Part shown: in pieces, positions 21,001 through 33,000 of the stretch
Numbering within the stretch: the stretch's first letter is position 1
Layout: every line of letters starts with the position of its first letter
Assembly: GCA_009829735.1 (NCBI GenBank)
Contig: CM020618.1
Location: 12,630,568-12,694,567 of the forward strand
Direction of reading: 5' to 3'
Source of the DNA: Pyropia yezoensis
Taxonomy: Eukaryota > Rhodophyta > Bangiophyceae > Bangiales > Bangiaceae
DNA: 64,000 bases
The notes under the pieces: model-generated
Databases searched by the model: none
Told to the model about the DNA's origin: nothing
The model's input: the letters and a program-made list of their open reading frames with translations, nothing else
Program-made: the position numbers and the translations under genes

Positions 21001-24000
21001 TGAGGTCCTCATCCATCCGGCCCGCGGAGTCAGCGCCGTCTTCCTCTGACGCGGGCCTCTCCCGCACAGGCGACAGAGGCGGCGGTCGTCCCACCCGATG
21101 AGAGGCCACCGACTCTGACGCGGCTGACAAAGAGTAGAAGGACGGAGGTGGAGACACAGACACGTCGGGCAGGCCGTCCGTCTCAAACTCAAAGACGCGC
21201 TGCTCCCCCCCGGCCGCCGGCGCGAGCGCATGTCTCCGCTGCTCCTCTCGCAGGCGTTCCTCCTCTGCCTCAATGTCTGCCTGGTGCATGGCGAGGTAGC
21301 GTTGCTGCCAAGACGCGTGCTGGGCCCCATGCTGCTCTTCCAACCGCTGCTGCTGCGCCGAGAGGGCCACGGGGCCAGGGTGATCGTCCGCCCCAAACGC
21401 CCCCGCGCCGCTACCCGGTGCAGTCGAGCGCCGCGGCGAGCCCCGCTGAAGCGCCGAGGAGCGGCCGCTGCTCGACGGGGTGGCAGAGTATCCCATCGAC
21501 GAGGACTCGTACAGGTAGGAGTTGGTGGTGGACTGGGAATCCAGCACCGAGTGGGGCGGAGACGAGCCACCGGACCGTGAGCCGCCCACAGAACTAGGTT
21601 TGCCATGTGAGCCGGCCGCTGACCTACGGCGGCGGTCTAACTCCATCTCCCGCTCCAGCTCCAAAGCCCGATGCTGCGCCTCGAGAGCGTAGCTGTCCGT
21701 TGTCACCGTCGGTGGTGCGTCGGGAGAGTGCAATTCACGGGTGTCTGCCTCTCGAGTGTCGCTCTGTCGGCTGCCGTCATCAAGCCGAAGCTCCCCCGAG
21801 AAGTCCAGGTCCCGCTCGTCCAACGAATAATGCATTGCAAGGCCGTGCTCGCCGGGACTACCAGGACTATCCAGTGGCTGTCCACGGTCGCCCGACATCG
21901 GAGAATCCTGCTGTATCGAGCGAGTGACATTGCCACTGGCATCGTCCGTCTTCGAGGAACCGCCTGCCGACAAAGTTGGCTTGCTGCTGCGGCCCCTGTG
22001 ACGATCAAACCGCTCATCGACAGCATCTACCTCAGCTTCATCCGCACTGTCGGAGCCCCCACCCAAGTAGCTGCGCGAGCTGCTCCGGCTACCGCTCACA
22101 TGATCCGACGCCCCAGCAGCCGATGCACGGCCACCAGCCCCGTCAGAGCGCCCACCGAAGACGCCACGCCGGCTGCTGCGGCTACCGCGGCTGCCGCCGC
22201 TGTGCCGGCGCTCGCCAAAAGAACCCGCATCCGAAACTCGATCGTCTCCATCCGCCTCATCAGCAGGTCCCCCGAATGGACCACGCCGGCTGTTGCGGCT
22301 CCCTGGGCTGCCTCGCCGCTCGAAGGACCGCCCCAAGTCTGACGCACCGTCATCACCCCGAGAACTGGAGGAGCCAACACCAAATAAACCGCGCCCTGTC
22401 CTGCGGCCGTAGCGCAAACTGATACGGCTGCTGCTCCTGCTGCGACGCGTGCGTGACCCGCCCCTGTCCGACTCACCGTCGTGGCCGCCAGCACCAAACA
22501 GACCCCGCCGGCTCGAGACCCTCCCACGCCGGCTGCTGCGGCTGCCGCTCCTGCTACGCCGCCTGCGCGAGCGGCCCCTGTCAGATGCACCATCATCGCC
22601 GCCAGACCCGACACCCAACATGTCACCAAGACGGCTGCCAAGACCGCCGCGCTCGTCCGATGATCCACCATCCGATCCACCGTCGTGACCGCCAGAACCG
22701 AATAGTCCACGCCGGCTTGAGCGCCTGCCGCGCCGACTGCTCCGGCTGCCACTCCTGCTACGCCGCCTCCGCGACCGCCCGCCATCCGACGCACTAACAT
22801 GGCCGCCCGAGCCCACACCCAGCATATCTCCGACGCGGCCGACAAGACCACGGCGCTCGTCCGACGATCCCCCATCCGATGCACCGTCGTCGCCGCCAGC
22901 ACCAAACAGACCCCGCCGGCTCGAGCCCCTCCCACGCCGGCTGCTGCGGCTGCCGCTCCTGCTACGCCGCCTGCGCGAGCGGCCCCTGTCAGATGCACCA
23001 TCATCGCCGCCAGACCCGACACCCAACATGTCACCAAGACGGCTGCCAAGACCGCCGCGCTCGTCCGATGATCCACCATCCGATCCACCGTCGTGACCGC
23101 CAGAACCGAATAGTCCACGCCGGCTTGAGCGCCTGCCGCGCCGACTGCTCCGGCTGCCACTCCTGCTACGCCGCCTCCGCGACCGCCCGCCATCCGACGC
23201 ACTAACATGGCCGCCCGAGCCCACACCCAGCATATCTCCAACGCGGCCGACAAGACCACGGCGCTCGTCCGACGATCCCCCATCCGACCCACCGTCGTCG
23301 CGACCAGCACCAAACAGGCCGCCCCGGCTTCTCCGGCTGCCGCTCCGGCTGCCGCGCCGGCTGCTCCGGCTGCTGCTCCTGCTGCGCCGCCCGCGTGACC
23401 GGCCCCTGTCAGACGACCCAGCCTCGCCACCAGACCCCACGCCCAACACGTCCTTCAGCCGGCCGCCGAGGCCCCGCTGCTCGTCCGACGGGCCCCCATC
23501 CGACCCACCGTCGTCGCGACCAGCACCAAACAGGCCGCCCCGGCTTCTCCGGCTGCCGCGCCGACTGCTCCGGCTGCTGCTCCTGCTGCGCCGCCAGCGT
23601 GACCGGCCCCTGTCAGACGAGCCACCGACGCTGTCAGACCCCACGCCCAACACGTCCTTCAGACGGCTGCCCAGGCCACGGTCTTCGTCCGACCGCCCCC
23701 CATCCGACCCACCGTCGTCGCGACCAGCACCAAACAGGCCGCCCCGGCTTCTCCGGCTGCCGCGCCGACTGCTCCGGCTGCTGCTCCTGCTGCGCCGCCT
23801 TCGAGTCGGACTCCGGTCCGACGACCCAGCCTCGCCGCCAGACCCAACGCCCAACACGTCCTTCAGACGGCTGCCGAGGCCACGGTCCTCGTCCGACCGC
23901 CCCCCATCCGACCCACCGTCGTCGCGACCAGCACCAAACAGGCCGCCCCGGCTTCGGCGGCTGCCGCGCCGACTGCTCCGGCTGCTGCTCCTGCTGCGCC

Positions 24001-27000
24001 GCCCGCGTGACCGGCCCCTGTCAGACGAGCCACCGACGCTGTCAGACCCCACGCCCAGCACGTCCTTCAGTCGGCTGCCCAGGCCACGGTCCTCGTCCGA
24101 CCGCCCCCCATCCGACCCACCGTCGTCGCGACCAGCACCAAACAGGCCGCCCCGGCTTCGGCGGCTGCCGCGCCGACTGCTCCGGCTGCTGCTCCTGCTG
24201 CGCCGCCCGCGTGACCGGCCCCTGTCAGACGAGCCACCGACGCTGTCAGACCCCACGCCCAACACGTCCTTCAGTCGGCTGCCCAGGCCACGGTCCTCGT
24301 CCGACCGCCCCCCATCCGACCCACCGTCGTCGCGACCAGCACCAAACAGGCCGCCCCGGCTTCGGCGGCTGCCGCGCCGACTGCTCCGGCTGCTGCTCCT
24401 GCTGCGCCGCCTGCGTGACCGGCCCCTGTCAGACGAGCCACCGACGTTGTCAGACCCCACGCCCAACACGTCCTTCAGTCGGCTGCCCAGGCCACGGTCC
24501 TCGTCCGACCGCCCCCCATCCGACCCACCGTCGTCGCGACCAGCACCAAACAGGCCGCCCCGGCTTCTCCGGCTGCCGCGCCGGCTGCTCCGGCTGCTGC
24601 TCCTGCTGCGCCGCCTCCGAGTCGGACTCCGGTCCGACGACCCAGCCTCGCCGCCAGACCCAATGCCCAACACGTCCTTCAGACGGCTGCCGAGGCCCCG
24701 CTGCTCGTCCGACGAGCCCCCATCCGACCCACCGTCGTCGCGACCAGCACCAAACAGGCCGCCCCGGCTTCTCCGGCTGCCGCGCCGACTGCACCGGCTG
24801 CTGCTCCTGCTGCGCCGCCCGCGTGACCGGCCCCTGTCAGACGACCCAGCCTCGCCGCCAGACCCAACGCCCAACACGTCCTTCAGACGGCTGCCGAGGC
24901 CCCGCTGCTCGTCCGACGAGCCCCCATCCGACCCACCGTCGTCGCGACCAGCACCAAACAGGCCGCCCCGGCTTCTGCGGCTGCCGCGCCGACTGCTCCG
25001 GCTGCTGCTCCTGCTGCGCCGCCAGCGTGACCGGCCCCTGTCAGACGAGCCACCGACGCTGTCAGACCCCACGCCCAACACGTCCTTCAGACGGCTGCCC
25101 AGGCCACGGTCTTCGTCCGACCGCCCCCCATCCGACCCACCGTCGTCGCGACCAGCACCAAACAGGCCGCCCCGGCTTCTCCGGCTGCCGCGCCGACTGC
25201 TCCGGCTGCTGCTCCTGCTGCGCCGCCTTCGAGTCGGACTCCGGTCCGACGACCCAGCCTCGCCGCCAGACCCAACGCCCAACACGTCCTTCAGACGGCT
25301 GCCGAGGCCCCGCTGCTCGTCCGACGAGCCCCCATCCGACCCACCGTCGTCGCGACCAGCACCAAACAGGCCGCCCCGGCTTCTGCGGCTGCCGCGCCGA
25401 CTGCTCCGGCTGCTGCTCCTGCTGCGCCGCCCGCGTGACCGGCCCCTGTCAGACGAGCCACCGACGCTGTCAGACCCCACGCCCAGCACGTCCTTCAGTC
25501 GGCTGCCCAGGCCACGGTCCTCGTCCGACCGCCCCCCATCCGACCCACCGTCGTCGCGACCAGCACCAAACAGGCCGCCCCGGCTTCTCCGGCTGCCGCG
25601 CCGGCTGCTCCGGCTGCTGCTCCTGCTGCGCCGCCTCCGAGTCGGGCTCAAGTCCGACGACCCAGCCTCGCCGCCAGACCCAACGCCCAACACGTCCTTC
25701 AGCCGGCTGCCCAGGCCACGGTCTTTGTCCGACCGCCCCCCATCCGACCCACCGTCGTCGCGACCAGCACCAAACAGGCCGCCCCGGCTTCGGCGGCTGC
25801 CGCGCCGACTGCTCCGGCTGCTGCTCCTGCTGCGCCGCCCGCGTGACCGGCCCCTGTCAGACGAGCCACCGACGCTGTCAGACCCCACGCCCAACACGTC
25901 CTTCAGTCGGCTGCCCAGGCCACGGTCCTCGTCCGACCGCCCCCCATCCGACCCACCGTCGTCGCGACCAGCACCAAACAGGCCGCCCCGGCTTCGGCGG
26001 CTGCCGCGCCGACTGCTCCGGCTGCTGCTCCTGCTGCGCCGCCTGCGTGACCGGCCCCTGTCAGACGAGCCACCGACGTTGTCAGACCCCACGCCCAACA
26101 CGTCCTTCAGTCGGCTGCCCAGGCCACGGTCCTCGTCCGACCGCCCCCCATCCGACCCACCGTCGTCGCGACCAGCACCAAACAGGCCGCCCCGGCTTCT
26201 CCGGCTGCCGCGCCGGCTGCTCCGGCTGCTGCTCCTGCTGCGCCGCCTCCGAGTCGGACTCCGGTCCGACGACCCAGCCTCGCCGCCAGACCCAATGCCC
26301 AACACGTCCTTCAGACGGCTGCCGAGGCCCCGCTGCTCGTCCGACGAGCCCCCATCCGACCCACCGTCGTCGCGACCAGCACCAAACAGGCCGCCCCGGC
26401 TTCTCCGGCTGCCGCGCCGACTGCTCCGGCTGCTGCTCCTGCTGCGCCGCCCGCGTGACCGGCCCCTGTCAGACGACCCAGCCTCGCCGCCAGACCCAAC
26501 GCCCAACACGTCCTTCAGACGGCTGCCGAGGCCCCGCTGCTCGTCCGACGAGCCCCCATCCGACCCACCGTCGTCGCGACCAGCACCAAACAGGCCGCCC
26601 CGGCTTCGGCGGCTGCCGCGCCGACTGCTCCGGCTGCTGCTCCTGCTGCGCCGCCTCCGAGTCGGACTCCGGTCCGACGACCCAGCCTCGCCGCCAGACC
26701 CAATGCCCAACACGTCCTTCAGACGGCTGCCGAGGCCCCGCTGCTCGTCCGACGAGCCCCCATCCGACCCACCGTCGTCGCGACCAGCACCAAACAGGCC
26801 GCCCCGGCTTCTCCGGCTGCCGCGCCGACTGCTCCGGCTGCTGCTCCTGCTGCGCCGCCCGCGTGACCGGCCCTTGTCAGACGAGCCACCGACGCTGTCA
26901 GACCCCACGCCCAACACGTCCTTCAGTCGGCTGCCGAGGCCCCGCCGCTCGTCCGACGAGCCCCCATCCGACCCACCGTCGTCGCGACCAGCACCAAACA

Positions 27001-30000
27001 GGCCGCCCCGGCTTCTCCGGCTGCCGCGCCGACTGCTCCGGCTGCTGCTCCTGCTGCGCCGCCTCCGAGTCGGACTCCGGTCCGACGACCCAGCCTCGCC
27101 GCCAGACCCAACGCCCAACACGTCCTTCAGACGGCTGCCGAGGCCCCGCCGCTCGTCCGACGAGCCCCCATCCGACCCACCGTCGTCGCGACCAGCACCA
27201 AACAGGCCGCCCCGGCTTCTCCGGCTGCCGCGCCGACTGCTCCGGCTGCTGCTCCTGCTGCGCCGCCTCCGAGTCGGACTCCGGTCCGACGACCCAGCCT
27301 CGCCGCCAGACCCAACGCCCAACACGTCCTTCAGACGGCTGCCGAGGCCCCGCCGCTCGTCCGACGAGCCCCCATCCGACCCACCGTCGTCGCGACCAGC
27401 ACCAAACAGGCCGCCCCGGCTTCTCCGGCTGCCGCGCCGACTGCTCCGGCTGCTGCTCCTGCTGCGCCGCCCGCGTGACCGGCCCTTGTCAGACGAGCCA
27501 CCGACACTGTCAGACCCCACGCCCAACACGTCCTTCAGTCGGCTGCCAAGGCCACGGTCCTCGTCCGACCGCCCCCCATCCGACCCACCGTCGTCGCGAC
27601 CAGCACCAAACAGGCCGCCCCGGCTTCGGCGGCTGCCGCGCCGACTGCTCCGGCTGCTGCTCCTGCTGCGCCGCCTCCGAGTCGGACTCCGGTCCGACGA
27701 CCCAGCCTCGCCGCCAGACCCAACGCCCAACACGTCCTTCAGACGGCTGCCGAGGCCCCGCCGCTCGTCCGACGAGCCCCCATCCGACCCACCGTCGTCG
27801 CGACCAGCACCAAACAGGCCGCCCCGGCTTCGGCGGCTGCCGCGCCGACTGCTCCGGCTGCTGCTCCTGCTGCGCCGCCTCCGAGTCGGACTCCGGTCCG
27901 ACGACCCAGCCTCGCCGCCAGACCCAACGCCCAACACGTCCTTCAGACGGCTGCCGAGGCCCCGCCGCTCGTCCGACGAGCCCCCATCCGACCCACCGTC
28001 GTCGCGACCAGCACCAAACAGGCCGCCCCGGCTTCTCCGGCTGCCGCGCCGACTGCTCCGGCTGCTGCTCCTGCTGCGCCGCCCGCGTGACCGGCCCTTG
28101 TCAGACGAGCCACCGACACTGTCAGACCCCACGCCCAACACGTCCTTCAGTCGGCTGCCAAGGCCACGGTCCTCGTCCGACCGCCCCCCATCCGACCCAC
28201 CGTCGTCGCGACCAGCACCAAACAGGCCGCCCCGGCTTCGGCGGCTGCCGCGCCGACTGCTCCGGCTGCTGCTCCTGCTGCGCCGCCCGCGTGACCGGCC
28301 CCTGTCAGACGAGCCACCGACGCTGTCAGACCCCACGCCCAACACGTCCTTCAGTCGGCTGCCCAGGCCACGGTCCTCGTCCGACCGCCCCCCATCCGAC
28401 CCACCGTCGTCGCGACCAGCACCAAACAGGCCGCCCCGGCTTCTCCGGCTGCCGCGCCGACTGCTCCGGCTGCTGCTCCTGCTGCGCCGCCTCCGAGTCG
28501 GACTCCGGTCCGACGACCCAGCCTCGCCGCCAGACCCCACGCCCAACACGTCCTTCAGTCGGCTGCCCAGGCCACGGTCCTCGTCCGACCGCCCCCCATC
28601 CGACCCACCGTCGTCGCGACCAGCACCAAACAGGCCGCCCCGGCTTCTCCGGCTGCCGCGCCGACTGCTCCGGCTGCTGCTCCTGCTGCGCCGCCCGCGT
28701 GACCGGCCCTTGTCAGACGAGCCACCGACGCTGTCAGACCCCACGCCCAACACGTCCTTCAGTCGGCTGCCAAGGCCACGGTCCTCGTCCGACCGCCCCC
28801 CATCCGACCCACCGTCGTCGCGACCAGCACCAAACAGGCCGCCCCGGCTTCTCCGGCTGCCGCGCCGACTGCTCCGGCTGCTGCTCCTGCTGCGCCGCCC
28901 GCGTGACCGGCCCCTGTCAGACGAGCCACCGACGCTGTCAGACCCCACGCCCAACACGTCCTTCAGTCGGCTGCCAAGGCCACGGTCCTCGTCCGACCGC
29001 CCCCCATCCGACCCACCGTCGTCGCGACCAGCACCAAACAGGCCGCCCCGGCTTCGGCGGCTGCCGCGCCGACTGCTCCGGCTGCTGCTCCTGCTGCGCC
29101 GCCCGCGTGACCGGCCCCTGTCAGACGAGCCACCGACGCTGTCAGACCCCACGCCCAACACGTCCTTCAGTCGGCTGCCCAGGCCACGGTCTTCGTCCGA
29201 CCGCCCCCCATCCGACCCACCGTCGTCGCGACCAGCACCAAACAGGCCGCCCCGGCTTCTCCGGCTGCCGCGCCGACTGCTCCGGCTGCTGCTCCTGCTG
29301 CGCCGCCTCCGAGTCGGACTCCGGTCCGACGACCCAGCCTCGCCGCCAGACCCAACGCCCAACACGTCCTTCAGACGGCTGCCGAGGCCCCGCCGCTCGT
29401 CCGACGAGCCCCCATCCGACCCACCGTCGTCGCGACCAGCACCAAACAGGCCGCCCCGGCTTCTCCGGCTGCCGCGCCGACTGCTCCGGCTGCTGCTCCT
29501 GCTGCGCCGCCTCCGAGTCGGACTCCGGTCCGACGACCCAGCCTCGCCGCCAGACCCAACGCCCAACACGTCCTTCAGACGGCTGCCGAGGCCCCGCCGC
29601 TCGTCCGACGAGCCCCCATCCGACCCACCGTCGTCGCGACCAGCACCAAACAGGCCGCCCCGGCTTCTCCGGCTGCCGCGCCGACTGCTCCGGCTGCTGC
29701 TCCTGCTGCGCCGCCCGCGTGACCGGCCCTTGTCAGACGAGCCACCGACACTGTCAGACCCCACGCCCAACACGTCCTTCAGTCGGCTGCCAAGGCCACG
29801 GTCCTCGTCCGACCGCCCCCCATCCGACCCACCGTCGTCGCGACCAGCACCAAACAGGCCGCCCCGGCTTCGGCGGCTGCCGCGCCGACTGCTCCGGCTG
29901 CTGCTCCTGCTGCGCCGCCTCCGAGTCGGACTCCGGTCCGACGACCCAGCCTCGCCGCCAGACCCAACGCCCAACACGTCCTTCAGACGGCTGCCGAGGC

Positions 30001-33000
30001 CCCGCCGCTCGTCCGACGAGCCCCCATCCGACCCACCGTCGTCGCGACCAGCACCAAACAGGCCGCCCCGGCTTCTCCGGCTGCCGCGCCGACTGCTCCG
30101 GCTGCTGCTCCTGCTGCGCCGCCTCCGAGTCGGACTCCGGTCCGACGACCCAGCCTCGTCGCCAGACCCAACGCCCAACACGTCCTTCAGACGGCTGCCG
30201 AGGCCCCGCCGCTCGTCCGACGAGCCCCCATCCGACCCACCGTCGTCGCGACCAGCACCAAACAGGCCGCCCCGGCTTCGGCGGCTGCCGCGCCGACTGC
30301 TCCGGCTGCTGCTCCTGCTGCGCCGCCTCCGAGTCGGACTCCGGTCCGACGACCCAGCCTCGCCGCCAGACCCAACGCCCAACACGTCCTTCAGACGGCT
30401 GCCGAGGCCCCGCCGCTCGTCCGACGAGCCCCCATCCGACCCACCGTCGTCGCGACCAGCACCAAACAGGCCGCCCCGGCTTCTCCGGCTGCCGCGCCGA
30501 CTGCTCCGGCTGCTGCTCCTGCTGCGCCGCCCGCGTGACCGGCCCTTGTCAGACGAGCCACCGACGCTGTCAGACCCCACGCCCAACACGTCCTTCAGTC
30601 GGCTGCCAAGGCCACGGTCCTCGTCCGACCGCCCCCCATCCGACCCACCGTCGTCGCGACCAGCACCAAACAGGCCGCCCCGGCTTCGGCGGCTGCCGCG
30701 CCGACTGCTCCGGCTGCTGCTCCTGCTGCGCCGCCTCCGAGTCGGACTCCGGTCCGACGACCCAGCCTCGCCGCCAGACCCAACGCCCAACACGTCCTTC
30801 AGACGGCTGCCGAGGCCCCGCCGCTCGTCCGACGAGCCCCCATCCGACCCACCGTCGTCGCGACCAGCACCAAACAGGCCGCCCCGGCTTCTCCGGCTGC
30901 CGCGCCGACTGCTCCGGCTGCTGCTCCTGCTGCGCCGCCCGCGTGACCGGCCCTTGTCAGACGAGCCACCGACGCTGTCAGACCCCACGCCCAACACGTC
31001 CTTCAGTCGGCTGCCAAGGCCACGGTCCTCGTCCGACCGCCCCCCATCCGACCCACCGTCGTCGCGACCAGCACCAAACAGGCCGCCCCGGCTTCTCCGG
31101 CTGCCGCGCCGACTGCTCCGGCTGCTGCTCCTGCTGCGCCGCCCGCGTGACCGGCCCCTGTCAGACGAGCCACCGACGCTGTCAGACCCCACGCCCAACA
31201 CGTCCTTCAGTCGGCTGCCCAGGCCACGGTCTTCGTCCGACCGCCCCCCATCCGACCCACCGTCGTCGCGACCAGCACCAAACAGGCCGCCCCGGCTTCT
31301 CCGGCTGCCGCGCCGACTGCTCCGGCTGCTGCTCCTGCTGCGCCGCCCGCGTGACCGGCCCTTGTCAGACGACCCAGCCTCGCCGCCAGACCCAACGCCC
31401 AACACGTCCTTCAGCCGGCCGCCGAGGCCCCGCCGCTCGTCCGACGAGCCCCCATCCGACCCACCGTCGTCGCGACCAGCACCAAACAGGCCGCCCCGGC
31501 TTCGGCGGCTGCCGCGCCGACTGCTCCGGCTGCTGCTCCTGCTGCGCCGCCTCCGAGTCGGACTCCGGTCCGACGACCCAGCCTCGCCGCCAGACCCAAC
31601 GCCCAACACGTCCTTCAGACGGCTGCCGAGGCCCCGCCGCTCGTCCGACGAGCCCCCATCCGACCCACCGTCGTCGCGACCAGCACCAAACAGGCCGCCC
31701 CGGCTTCTCCGGCTGCCGCGCCGACTGCTCCGGCTGCTGCTCCTGCTGCGCCGCCCGCGTGACCGGCCCTTGTCAGACGAGCCACCGACGCTGTCAGACC
31801 CCACGCCCAACACGTCCTTCAGTCGGCTGCCAAGGCCACGGTCCTCGTCCGACCGCCCCCCATCCGACCCACCGTCGTCGCGACCAGCACCAAACAGGCC
31901 GCCCCGGCTTCTCCGGCTGCCGCGCCGACTGCTCCGGCTGCTGCTCCTGCTGCGCCGCCCGCGTGACCGGCCCTTGTCAGACGAGCCACCGACGCTGTCA
32001 GACCCCACGCCCAACACGTCCTTCAGTCGGCTGCCAAGGCCACGGTCCTCGTCCGACCGCCCCCCATCCGACCCACCGTCGTCGCGACCAGCACCAAACA
32101 GGCCGCCCCGGCTTCGGCGGCTGCCGCGCCGACTGCTCCGGCTGCTGCTCCTGCTGCGCCGCCCGCGTGACCGGCCCCTGTCAGACGAGCCACCGACGCT
32201 GTCAGACCCCACGCCCAACACGTCCTTCAGTCGGCTGCCCAGGCCACGGTCTTCGTCCGACCGCCCCCCATCCGACCCACCGTCGTCGCGACCAGCACCA
32301 AACAGGCCGCCCCGGCTTCTCCGGCTGCCGCGCCGACTGCTCCGGCTGCTGCTCCTGCTGCGCCGCCTCCGAGTCGGACTCCGGTCCGACGACCCAGCCT
32401 CGCCGCCAGACCCAACGCCCAACACGTCCTTCAGACGGCTGCCGAGGCCCCGCCGCTCGTCCGACGAGCCCCCATCCGACCCACCGTCGTCGCGACCAGC
32501 ACCAAACAGGCCGCCCCGGCTTCTCCGGCTGCCGCGCCGACTGCTCCGGCTGCTGCTCCTGCTGCGCCGCCTCCGAGTCGGACTCCGGTCCGACGACCCA
32601 GCCTCGCCGCCAGACCCAACGCCCAACACGTCCTTCAGACGGCTGCCGAGGCCCCGCCGCTCGTCCGACGAGCCCCCATCCGACCCACCGTCGTCGCGAC
32701 CAGCACCAAACAGGCCGCCCCGGCTTCTCCGGCTGCCGCGCCGACTGCTCCGGCTGCTGCTCCTGCTGCGCCGCCCGCGTGACCGGCCCTTGTCAGACGA
32801 GCCACCGACGCTGTCAGACCCCACGCCCAACACGTCCTTCAGTCGGCTGCCGAGGCCCCGCCGCTCGTCCGACGAGCCCCCATCCGACCCACCGTCGTCG
32901 CGACCAGCACCAAACAGGCCGCCCCGGCTTCTCCGGCTGCCGCGCCGACTGCTCCGGCTGCTGCTCCTGCTGCGCCGCCTCCGAGTCGGACTCCGGTCCG